DNA from: Burkholderiales bacterium
GTDB taxonomy: Bacteria > Pseudomonadota > Gammaproteobacteria > Burkholderiales > Burkholderiaceae_C
Length of the DNA stretch: 38,090 nt
Direction: 5' to 3'
NCBI GenBank assembly: GCA_025358485.1
Contig: JANYJJ010000112.1
Coordinates: 1-38,090, forward strand
Below the pieces are notes generated by a model. That model ran no database searches, was not told where the DNA came from, and was given only the letters and a program-made list of their open reading frames with translations. Shown here one piece after another: positions 9,301-16,042 of this stretch. The number at the start of each line of letters is the position of its first letter. Position 1 is the stretch's first letter. The position numbers were made by a program, and so were the translations under genes.

Positions 9301-9534
9301 CTTGTCGGTGACTTGATCGGCAATTTGCTGCGCCGTGGCACCCGGCCAATACGCCCGCACCACCATCGCGCGGAAAGTGAACGGCGGGTCTTCGTCCTGG
9401 CCCAATTGAAAGTAGGCGGCCAAGCCCAGCACCATCAACACCACCAACAAATAACGCGTCAGCGCGGGGTGGTCAAGCGCCCACTTCGAGATGTTGAAAC
9501 CGCCGCCAGCTTCGCTCACAGGACGCTCGCTCAC
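6346..9534 (-). CDS. RND-family multidrug efflux transporter, inner-membrane pump
   Basis: A 1062-residue proton-driven efflux pump of the AcrB superfamily. TM1 is at about residues 28-45. A large periplasmic porter domain follows (about 46-350), then a TM cluster carrying the paired Asp431-Asp432 in GLLVDDAIIAVE, the proton-relay position of TM4. The second half repeats this plan. The start is GTG, fixed by a 4-base GTGA overlap with the upstream adaptor gene (stop TGA at 9531-9533), which implies translational coupling. The N-terminal segment differs from classic AcrB and looks like pumps of unassigned specificity. No outer-membrane channel gene follows, so an unlinked TolC-like protein is needed. 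Confidence 0.93.
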   Translation of the reverse strand: MSERPVSEAGGGFNISKWALDHPALTRYLLVVLMVLGLAAYFQLGQDEDPPFTFRAMVVRAYWPGATAQQIADQVTDKLERTLQEVPYADKIRSYSKPGETQIIFQVRDSSPPKEMAQIWYTARKKIGDMRGTLPAGVIGPFFNDEFGDVYGTIYSLSADGFSYEELKTQADRARQRLLKVKDVNKVEIFGAQDEKIFVEISQKRIAQLGIDFTQVLAQLGQQNAVESAGVINAPTDLIQVRVGGQFNSVEELKVFPIRSAGAGGVAAASFKLGDIADIKRAYIDPPQVKVRDQGKEVIALGISMAKGGDIIQLGKSLKVAADAIRADLPAGIEMQQFQNQSTVVGKSVGEFVGVLIEAVLIVLVVSFVSLGLHFKPGSWKFTIDWRPGLVVGITIPLVLAITFVTMFYWGVGLHKISLGSLIIALGLLVDDAIIAVEMMVRKLEEGYDKVRAATFAYEATAMPMLTGTLITAVGFLPIGLAKSTVGEYTFAIFAVTAAALLISWVVSVYFVPYLGTVFLKEHKLGAAVDGQAAQPHELFDTPFYSAVRGTVNWCVKHRWITIAATLGVLALGIVGMGKVQNQFFPDSSRPEVMIDLWYPEGTSYAANEAVTQRVEARVMKLDGVDRVTTWVGSGLPRFVLTVDQIFQQSNVSQLVVLPKDLAARERLRKLLPELLATEFPEVRGRAKLLPNGPPVPYPVQFRVVGQDPAVVRGYADEVKAIMRGNPNLRGVNDNWNESVKVLRLKIDQEKARVLGVSSQAISQAARTLNSGSTVGQYRDGDRLIDIVLRQPLSERDAITDLGNAYVPSISGRSIPISQLAKSEFVWEPGVLWREGRDYAATVQGDIIDGLQGATVTAQLNPLFEPLRAKLPPGYRIDVAGAVEESSKGTGSIAAGAPLMLFIMFTLLMLQLHSFSRAVLVFLTAPMGIAGVAAALLILDRPFGFVALLGVIALMGMIMRNSVILIDQIEQDRERGVPTWTAIVEAAVRRCRPIILTAAAAVLAMIPLSRSVFWGPMAVAIMGGLVVATVLTLLSLPAMYAAWFRVKAPASDSVAQAVQRAS

Positions 9535-10685
9535 TTCGCGCTCACTGGCACGGGGTTGGATGCCGCTGAACCCATGGCGCTGACATTGCCGGGATCGACA
9601 TAAAGCTTCACCTTCTGACCCGGGCTGAGCACATGCACGCCCGCTGTCACCACCGTTTGCCCGGCAGTCAGGCCGCTTGTGATGACCGCCTCATTGCCAT
9701 CGGCACCGGCCAATTGCACAGGCTGAGTTTTCACCGTCATGGTGGCTTTGTCGAGCAGCCACACCACGCTGCGGCCCTGCTCCTCTTTCAGCGCCGACAG
9801 CGGCAACTTCACCACGCCGCTGGTCTTGGGCAGCTCCACCACCACCGACGCTGTTTGACCCAAACGGACGTTGGCAGACGACGCGCCGCCGATGTCCACC
9901 TTCACCAAAAATGTGCGCGTGACCGGGTCAGCCGCCGCTGCGATTTCACGCAAGTTGGCGCTGATGGGTTCACCCGTCGCGCCCCACAAACGCACCTTGA
10001 AACCTCCGGGCTGTGCGCCCAGCGATTTGATGAAATTCACCTTGTCTTCAGGCACAGAAAACACCACGTCGCGCGGCCCGTCGTGCGCCAGCCGCAGCAC
10101 CGGCGTGCCCGCTGCCACCACCGTGCCGGCATCGGCGTCCACGCTGGTGATCACTCCGCTGGCGTCGGCCACCAAAGCGGCGTAGGCAGCTTGGTTGCCC
10201 TGCACGCTGGTCTGCGCCTTGGCTTGGTCGAGTTGGGCTTTGGCGGCCTTCAGCGTAGTGTCGCGCCGCTCCAAATCGGCCGAGCTGATGAAGCCTTGGT
10301 CGCGCAATTCTTTGAAGCGGGTGAAGTCGGCGGCCGATTGATCTGCATTGGCCTGCGCCGCAGACATGGCAGCGCGTGCGGCGTCTTGGCCCAGCTTCAA
10401 GTCCTGCGGATCCAATTGCGCCAACACCTGCCCGCGCTTCACCGAATCACCCAAATCTGCACTGCGTCGCACGATCTTGCCGCCGACGCGAAAGCCCAAA
10501 CGCGACTCAGTTCGCGCCCGTATTTCACCTGCGTATTCGGAAGTTCCACCCGCTGAGTCTGACCCCACCGTCATCGTGCGCACCGCGCGTATCGGGTCTA
10601 CCGCAGGCGCAGGTTTCGAGCAAGCCGCCAAGGCCAAAGCGCTGATCAGCGCCACGCTGAGGGCTTGAAATGTGGAGTGGATCAT
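9531..10685 (-). CDS. RND efflux periplasmic adaptor (membrane fusion) lipoprotein
   Basis: A 384-residue adaptor linking the inner-membrane pump to an outer-membrane channel. A signal peptide ends in the lipobox LAAC, making Cys22 the lipidated residue. After it come the lipoyl-like half motif around VKRGQVLAQLDPQDL, a helical hairpin rich in Ala and Gln (about residues 100-170), the second lipoyl half and beta-barrel segments. The start MIHSTFQ was chosen because it gives a clean lipoprotein signal; the frame stays open 16 codons upstream. It is the first gene of the two-gene efflux operon, with a strong promoter and adjacent palindrome upstream. Confidence 0.93.
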   Translation of the reverse strand: MIHSTFQALSVALISALALAACSKPAPAVDPIRAVRTMTVGSDSAGGTSEYAGEIRARTESRLGFRVGGKIVRRSADLGDSVKRGQVLAQLDPQDLKLGQDAARAAMSAAQANADQSAADFTRFKELRDQGFISSADLERRDTTLKAAKAQLDQAKAQTSVQGNQAAYAALVADASGVITSVDADAGTVVAAGTPVLRLAHDGPRDVVFSVPEDKVNFIKSLGAQPGGFKVRLWGATGEPISANLREIAAAADPVTRTFLVKVDIGGASSANVRLGQTASVVVELPKTSGVVKLPLSALKEEQGRSVVWLLDKATMTVKTQPVQLAGADGNEAVITSGLTAGQTVVTAGVHVLSPGQKVKLYVDPGNVSAMGSAASNPVPVSAK

Positions 10686-10745
10686 GGGTGGTGGGGTGTT
10701 GATGTGCAGCGGTTGGGATGGAGAAATCGGCAAGGGCGATAACTG

Positions 10746-10759
10746 ACTGACCGGTCAGT
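10746..10759. promoter_or_regulatory. TetR-type operator palindrome ACTGACCGGTCAGT
   Basis: This is a perfect 14-bp inverted repeat placed directly downstream of the -10 box of the efflux operon promoter, covering the expected transcription start. TGACCGGTCA-like palindromes are common operators of TetR-family efflux repressors. No TetR gene lies in this window, so the regulator must be encoded elsewhere. The identity of the binding protein is inferred. Confidence 0.65.
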
Positions 10760-10789
10760 AATGTAGGTGAGGGGATTTGCAGTTGTCAA
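10760..10789 (-). promoter_or_regulatory. sigma-70 promoter of the RND efflux operon
   Basis: On the minus strand a perfect -35 box TTGACA (10784-10789), an 18-base spacer and TACATT (10760-10765, four of six -10 positions) point toward the adaptor gene, whose start codon is about 75 bases downstream. The palindrome at 10746-10759 abuts the -10 box, a layout that suits repression by steric block. Confidence 0.65.
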
Positions 10790-10912
10790 TCGTGACTAAA
10801 GATTGCCTACGCAGCGATCGCAGGCCAGCTACCAAGCTCAGCCGCGCGAAAAAGTTTTGGCGCAGGTGAGCTTGGTCGTCAATCTGCAAGTTCTCGAAAT
10901 CAAACATAGACA

Positions 10913-11752
10913 ATGCAGCCCGTGAGCGTTGACCACTACGAAAACTTTCCTGTTGCATCCATCCTGTGCCCGCCTGCGATTCGACCGGCGGTGATTGCGA
11001 TTTACGGCTTTGCGCGCACTGCCGACGACTTGGCGGATGAGGGGGATGCCAGCCCTGCGCAGCGTTTGAGTGACCTCGCCGACTTCCGCCGCGACTTGGA
11101 CGCCACCGCTGCGCATCAAGCACCCTCGCCTCGTTGGACCCCTGTGTTTTCAGCGTTGAGCACGCAATTGAAATCGCGCCAACTGCCGCTGCCTTTGCTG
11201 CACGATTTGCTCAGTGCCTTTGAGCAAGACGTGGTGAAGAACCGCTACGCCGATCGTGCTGAGTTGCTGGACTACTGCCGCCGGTCGGCCAACCCTGTGG
11301 GGCGCTTGCTGCTGCATTTGTACGGGGTGAACAACGCGACTTCATTGGCCCAATCAGACGCAATTTGCACTGCCTTGCAGCTCATCAATTTTTGGCAAGA
11401 CTTGAGCGTGGACACGCTGCGTGGCCGCTTGTACGTGCCGCTGAGCGACTGCGAAAAACACGGCGTTGATCCGGCCCAAGTTTTGGCGCGTGAAGACAAC
11501 GCCTCGACCCGCGCTTTGGTGGCCGACACGCTGGCTTGGGCACGCGGCTTGATGCTGCAAGGTGCGCCGCTGGTGCATGCCGTGCCGGGGCGCGCGGGTT
11601 GGGAGTTGCGGCTGGTGGTGCAAGGTGGTTTGCGCATTGCCGAGAAAATCATGCAGCTTCAACATGCCAGCCTGATCACACGCCCGACGCTGCGGTGGTT
11701 TGACACACCGGTGCTGCTGTGGCGCGCGCTTTGTATGAAACCGGCGGTTTGA
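10913..11752 (+). CDS. hpnC: hydroxysqualene synthase HpnC
   Basis: A 279-residue trans-isoprenyl diphosphate synthase-like enzyme. In the HpnCDE route, HpnC converts presqualene diphosphate, made by HpnD, to hydroxysqualene. The family-typical start around SVDHYENFPVAS is present. The first Asp-rich motif DDLADE lies at about residues 38-43 and the second region reads NFWQDLSVD. The length fits the family. It is first in a three-gene run, 62 bases before hpnD. The ATG is used here; a GTG three codons later is also possible. No clear ribosome-binding site or promoter was found upstream, and the divergent efflux operon shares this intergenic region. Confidence 0.93.
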   Translation: MQPVSVDHYENFPVASILCPPAIRPAVIAIYGFARTADDLADEGDASPAQRLSDLADFRRDLDATAAHQAPSPRWTPVFSALSTQLKSRQLPLPLLHDLLSAFEQDVVKNRYADRAELLDYCRRSANPVGRLLLHLYGVNNATSLAQSDAICTALQLINFWQDLSVDTLRGRLYVPLSDCEKHGVDPAQVLAREDNASTRALVADTLAWARGLMLQGAPLVHAVPGRAGWELRLVVQGGLRIAEKIMQLQHASLITRPTLRWFDTPVLLWRALCMKPAV

Positions 11753-11814
11753 AAGCGCCTGCATGAAGCCGTCTGACTTAGGCATTAAGGCCAAGGCTGC
11801 GTGAAAATCACGTC

Positions 11815-12663
11815 ATGACACCTGAGCAATACGTTCAAGACAAAACAGCCCAAAGCGGCTCAAGCTTTTACTACGCGTTTTTGTTTTTACCGCCGCAGCG
11901 GCGTGCCGCCATCACCGCGTTTTATGCGTTTTGCCGCGAGGTGGACGACGTGGTGGACGAGACCACCGACGTGGCCATTGCCGCCACCAAATTGGCCTGG
12001 TGGCGCAAAGAGGTGGCCACTGCTTTCAGCGGCACGCCGACGCACCCGGTGATGCGCGCGCTAATCCCGCACACCGTCGCCTTCAAGATCACCGCCGACC
12101 ATCTGCTGGCGGTGATTGAGGGTTGCCAAATGGACTTGGATCAGACTCGCTTTCTCGACTTCACCGGCCTGGCGCGCTACTGCCATTTGGTGGCGGGCGT
12201 GGTGGGCGAGGTGGCGGCCAGGATCTTTGGCCAAACCCAAGATGCGACCACCGCCTACGCGCACAAGCTCGGTTTGGCGATGCAGCTCACCAACATCATT
12301 CGTGACGTGGGCGACGACGCGCGGCGCGGTCGCATTTACCTGCCGGTGTCAGAGCTGCAACGCTTCGAAGTCAAGGCCGCCGAGGTGCTGGCGCGCACCG
12401 CGCCGTTTGGCTACAGCGAGCGCTTCACGGCCCTGATGCAATTTCAGGCGCAGCGTGCGCACGGGTTCTACGACGAAGCTTTTGCGCTGTTGCCCGACGC
12501 TGATCGCGCCGCACAAAAACCCGGATTGATGATGGCCAACATTTACCGCACCTTGCTGCGCGAGATTGAAGCCGACAACTTCCAAGTGCTGCACCAACGC
12601 ACCTCACTCACGCCGCTGCGCAAGTTGTGGATAGCGGTGCGCACGAACTGGCGTGGGCGTTGA
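11815..12663 (+). CDS. hpnD: presqualene diphosphate synthase HpnD
   Basis: A 282-residue squalene/phytoene synthase family enzyme that condenses two farnesyl diphosphates to presqualene diphosphate. Both Mg-binding Asp-rich motifs are intact: DDVVDE at 44-49 and DVGDD at 164-168 within NIIRDVGDDARRGRIYLP. The start MTPEQYVQDK is typical of the family. A short inverted repeat, CGTGA-AAA-TCACG at 11800-11812, ends two bases before the ATG and replaces a clear ribosome-binding site; it could affect initiation. The stop codon is three bases before hpnE, so the two are probably translated together. Confidence 0.95.
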   Translation: MTPEQYVQDKTAQSGSSFYYAFLFLPPQRRAAITAFYAFCREVDDVVDETTDVAIAATKLAWWRKEVATAFSGTPTHPVMRALIPHTVAFKITADHLLAVIEGCQMDLDQTRFLDFTGLARYCHLVAGVVGEVAARIFGQTQDATTAYAHKLGLAMQLTNIIRDVGDDARRGRIYLPVSELQRFEVKAAEVLARTAPFGYSERFTALMQFQAQRAHGFYDEAFALLPDADRAAQKPGLMMANIYRTLLREIEADNFQVLHQRTSLTPLRKLWIAVRTNWRGR

Positions 12664-12666
12664 CCG

Positions 12667-13950
12667 TTGAAACAACGAGTTGCAGTCATCGGTGCAGGCT
12701 GGGCGGGCCTGGCAGCCGCCGTTGAAGCCACGCAAAACGGCCACGCGGTCACTGTGTTTGAGATGGCAGCGAAGTGGGGCGGACGCGCCCGACGCGTTGA
12801 CATTCAAACGGGTGACGCGCTTTGGGCGCTGGACAACGGCCAACATATTTTGATAGGCGCGTACACCGAGACGCTGCGCCTGATGCGCTTGGTGGGTGCC
12901 GACCCGCAGCAAGCGTTTTTGCGGACCCCCCTGCGATTGATGAGTCCGAATGGCGTGGGCTTGAGCTTGCCGCCGGGCGCGCCCGTGCTGGCGTTTGTGC
13001 GCGGCGTGTTGGCGCACCGCGGCTGGCGCGTCTCCGAACGCTTGCGCTTGCTGGCACATGCCGGTGGATGGGTGGCACGCGGCTTTCGCTGCGACAGCGC
13101 CATGACGGTGGCGCAATTGACCGATGCCCTGCCTGCTGCGGTGCGCGCTGATTTGATCGACCCGCTGTGCGTGGCCGCGCTGAACACGCCGTCAACGCAA
13201 GCCAGCGCCACGGTGTTTTTGCGCGTGCTGAAAGACGCCTTGTTCAGCGGCCCCGGATCGGCCGATTTGCTGCTGCCGAAGTGGCGCTTGAGTGCACTGC
13301 TGCCTGAGCCTGCGGCGGGTTGGTTGAAGGCGGCTGGCGCAGGTGTGCAGCTCTCCACACGCGTGACGCAAATTGAACGTGATGGCGATGCTTGGCAAGT
13401 GGACGGACAAAGCTTCAACCAAGTCGTGCTGGCCACACCCCCTGCCGAAGCCTCGCGCCTGACAGCCGCGCTGCAACCCGCTTGGGCACAAGCGGCAGCG
13501 GCTTTGCGCTACGAGCCCATCGTCACGGTGTACGCGCAAAGCCAGGGCACGCGCTTGCCTGAACCGATGCTGTTGTTGGACTCAGACGACACCCACAACC
13601 CAGCGCAATTTGTGTTTGATTTGGGCCAGCTTGGCGGGCCCGAAGGCTTGCTGGCGTTTGTGGTGAGCGGTGCGGCAGCTTGGGTTGAACAAGGCACAGA
13701 CGCGACCACGGCGGCGTGCGTGCATCAAGCGCAAACGGCATTGCATGCTTGCCTGAAAGCACCGCTGAAGGTGGTGAAACACCTGACTGAGAAACGTGCC
13801 ACATTTCGCTGCACGCCAGCATTGGCGAGGCCAGCGGGCTTGATTGCACCGGGCTTATTCGCTGCGGGCGACTATGTTTCCGGGCCGTATCCGGCGAGTT
13901 TGGAAGGTGCGGTTCGGTCTGGTTTGCAGGCGGCGAGGATGATTTCTTGA
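12667..13950 (+). CDS. hpnE: hydroxysqualene dehydroxylase HpnE (FAD-dependent)
   Basis: A 427-residue flavin amine-oxidase-like enzyme that reduces hydroxysqualene to squalene, the last step of HpnCDE. The dinucleotide-binding motif GAGWAG is at residues 9-14, followed by the expected acidic end of beta-2 (VFEMAAKWGGRAR). A C-terminal FAD motif lies near GLFAAGDYVSGPYPASLEGAV. The start is TTG, three bases after the hpnD stop; no ATG or GTG in frame precedes the Rossmann motif, so TTG is required. It converges with the next gene, 19 bases away, and no terminator is visible between them. Squalene-hopene cyclase is not in the window. Confidence 0.94.
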   Translation: MKQRVAVIGAGWAGLAAAVEATQNGHAVTVFEMAAKWGGRARRVDIQTGDALWALDNGQHILIGAYTETLRLMRLVGADPQQAFLRTPLRLMSPNGVGLSLPPGAPVLAFVRGVLAHRGWRVSERLRLLAHAGGWVARGFRCDSAMTVAQLTDALPAAVRADLIDPLCVAALNTPSTQASATVFLRVLKDALFSGPGSADLLLPKWRLSALLPEPAAGWLKAAGAGVQLSTRVTQIERDGDAWQVDGQSFNQVVLATPPAEASRLTAALQPAWAQAAAALRYEPIVTVYAQSQGTRLPEPMLLLDSDDTHNPAQFVFDLGQLGGPEGLLAFVVSGAAAWVEQGTDATTAACVHQAQTALHACLKAPLKVVKHLTEKRATFRCTPALARPAGLIAPGLFAAGDYVSGPYPASLEGAVRSGLQAARMIS

Positions 13951-13969
13951 GCCGATCTCGCCGCAGAAT

Positions 13970-15208
13970 TCACCGTGAAAACGGTGCCGCCAATGGCTCG
14001 CCGATGAACACACCTTGCTGCGGCCACGCCACGCTTTTCCAGTAGGCCTCGATCACCGTGGCGCCCTGCATGTAGTGCAGCAGCAAGACTTGCGGGTGGG
14101 GAAACTTTTGGACGTGCGAGCAAGGCTCAGACACCGAGCCGTAGCTGGCTGTGGCACCCGACGCGATCCACGCCGTGACTGGCATTTGGCCGCCAGTGCC
14201 ATCGAACACGCCGCCGGTCGAGGTGAGGTGGTCGGCCACTGCGCCGGGCACCCAGCGCACGGTGTCGAGCTTGTCCACATGAGTCAAACCGGTTTGATAC
14301 AGCAGCACGCGCTGCGCTTGATTCAGTGCTTGTGTCTCGTCGATGTGAACCTCCACGCCAAAGCGGCGCAGCAAGCCCGGCGGCGGAAACAGCGGCGCGC
14401 GCACGCTGCGGAGTTTGTCGTTGGTGATGACGTAATGCGCATGCACAGGCGGCGCGCCGCGCAGGCCCAGGCTACGGTCTGAAGCCACGCCGCGCTCGAT
14501 CATGGCCTTGGCACCGGCCACATCGTTCGCAGCCAGCAACATGCTCAGGCGCATTTTCAAATCGGTGTGGGGCTTGACGCTGACCGAGTTGAAGTAGAGC
14601 GAGGCGCGTGACGGCGCGCACGACTGCGGGCACACGCTGGCGTCGTAGCCCATGGTCAACGCCGCTGTGATGGAGTTGCAATTAACGGCAAAGGGCTGCG
14701 TCCAGGCCAGGGCCAAGGCTTGTGTCGCGTCACCAAAATGCGCTTCGACTTTGAGCGCCAACGCGCTGAATTCTTCGGGTGTGAGCGCGGCTTTGACGGG
14801 CAGCTCGACGCGCAGCACTTGCTTGGGCTTGAGCTTGCGAGCGGCGATATAGAACTCGCCGACTTCCACGGAATAAGGGTCGGCGGTGTTGATGACGACA
14901 CCGATGTCGGCGGCGGTGAGGCGGCCCGCCGTGCGGGGCACGTTGAGCCAGGTGCGTTGAAAGGCGGCGGTGGGCGCGCCGCGCATGGGCTTGGCGGGCG
15001 CGAGACCAGAGGCGGCGGCAGAAGCCGGAACCGGCGGCTCGGAAGCAGGCACTGCGGGCGAGGATGCGGATTGCGCCAGCACGCTCACAGACAGTGTCAT
15101 CAAGATCAAAGCCACCAATGCGATTGGCATGGGCAAGACTGTCGCCGTGATGCCTTCGGCATCGACAGTCGACCTGCGCAGGAAACAGGGCTTGCTAAAT
15201 TTCGCCAT
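13970..15208 (-). CDS. secreted protein of unknown function, TIGR03790-like
   Basis: A 412-residue predicted exported protein. A hydrophobic segment (IALVALILMTLSVSVLAQ) ends at about residue 45 and is followed by an Ala/Pro/Ser-rich linker. The mature part begins RTWLNVPRTAGRLTAADIGVVIN and continues through DPYSVEVGEFYIAARKLKP, which resembles the uncharacterised TIGR03790 family. I recall that family occurring mostly in species with exosortase systems, but this was not checked. Four Cys lie in a central stretch (CNS...VCPQSCAPSR). The start is uncertain: ATG at 15208 gives a long basic n-region, while ATG at 15130 gives a short signal without positive charge. It is divergent from the IclR gene with only 34 bases between start codons. 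Confidence 0.6.
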   Translation of the reverse strand: MAKFSKPCFLRRSTVDAEGITATVLPMPIALVALILMTLSVSVLAQSASSPAVPASEPPVPASAAASGLAPAKPMRGAPTAAFQRTWLNVPRTAGRLTAADIGVVINTADPYSVEVGEFYIAARKLKPKQVLRVELPVKAALTPEEFSALALKVEAHFGDATQALALAWTQPFAVNCNSITAALTMGYDASVCPQSCAPSRASLYFNSVSVKPHTDLKMRLSMLLAANDVAGAKAMIERGVASDRSLGLRGAPPVHAHYVITNDKLRSVRAPLFPPPGLLRRFGVEVHIDETQALNQAQRVLLYQTGLTHVDKLDTVRWVPGAVADHLTSTGGVFDGTGGQMPVTAWIASGATASYGSVSEPCSHVQKFPHPQVLLLHYMQGATVIEAYWKSVAWPQQGVFIGEPLAAPFSR

Positions 15209-15242
15209 ACAAAATTTTTTCAATCTGGGTGAAAATGAAAAC

Positions 15243-16016
15243 ATGAAAAGCACCGCCCCGAAATCACCCACCATTCAGGTTCTGGAACGAAGTTTTGCAC
15301 TGCTCGATTTGTTGGCGTCGCATCAAGACCCGGTGCCTTTGAAAATCATCAGCCAGCAAACCGGATTGCATCCGTCCACCGCACACCGTATCTTGAACGA
15401 CCTGACGATAGGCCGTTTTGTTGACCGACCTGAAGCAGGAAGTTACCGCCTGGGCATGCGGCTGCTGGAATTGGGAAATTTGGTGAAGGCGCGTTTGGAC
15501 GTGCGCGAAGCGGCTCTGGCACCGATGCGCGAGCTGCACAAATTGACGCACCAGCCGGTGAATTTGTCGATGCGCCAAGGCGACGAGATTGTCTACATCG
15601 AACGCACTTACAGCGAGCGCTCGGGGATGCAGGTGGTGCGGGCAATTGGTGGGCGCGCACCGCTGCATTTGACGTCGGTGGGCAAGTTGTTTTTGGCGCA
15701 TGACGACGCGATTCGAATTCGCGCTTACGCCACGCGCACGGGTTTGGCCGGTCACACACGCAACAGCATCACCGAGGTGGCGCACTTGGAGCGCGAGCTG
15801 TCCAAGGTGTTGCAGTACGGCACCGCGCGCGACGATGAAGAGCTGGAGCTGGGAGTGCGATGCATGGCCGCAGGCATCTTGGACGACCAAGGCCGCTTGG
15901 TGGCGGGGCTGTCTATTTCGTCCCCCGCCGACCGCCTGGAAGAGGCTTGGCTGGGGCGTTTGAAAGAAACTGCAGCGCAGATATCAGCGTCTTTGGGCTA
16001 TCGCGGGACGGCTTGA
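15243..16016 (+). CDS. IclR-family transcriptional regulator
   Basis: A 257-residue regulator with an N-terminal winged helix-turn-helix (about residues 12-65, including LKIISQQTGLHPSTAHRILN) and a C-terminal effector-binding GAF-like domain (about 80-250). The signature regions APLHLTSVGKLFLA and ELELGVRCMAAGILDD are visible. The start MKSTAPKS was chosen because it gives the normal length; the frame extends 91 codons upstream across the divergent gene and is not plausible there. The effector is unknown. The regulated target may be the divergent TIGR03790-like gene, since IclR proteins often control a neighbour. It converges on pbpG, 26 bases away. Confidence 0.93.
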   Translation: MKSTAPKSPTIQVLERSFALLDLLASHQDPVPLKIISQQTGLHPSTAHRILNDLTIGRFVDRPEAGSYRLGMRLLELGNLVKARLDVREAALAPMRELHKLTHQPVNLSMRQGDEIVYIERTYSERSGMQVVRAIGGRAPLHLTSVGKLFLAHDDAIRIRAYATRTGLAGHTRNSITEVAHLERELSKVLQYGTARDDEELELGVRCMAAGILDDQGRLVAGLSISSPADRLEEAWLGRLKETAAQISASLGYRGTA

Positions 16017-16042
16017 CGTGGGTCGCGATGCGGGCCGCATGC

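Noticed and set aside
7966-9603. 545-codon open frame on the plus strand
   Set aside because: It is exactly antisense to the RND pump gene, His/Gln/Arg-rich and without any domain; an artefact of codon bias in G+C-rich DNA.
14970-15242. 91-codon N-terminal extension of the IclR regulator
   Set aside because: It overlaps the divergent gene's coding sequence and would give a protein far longer than the family.
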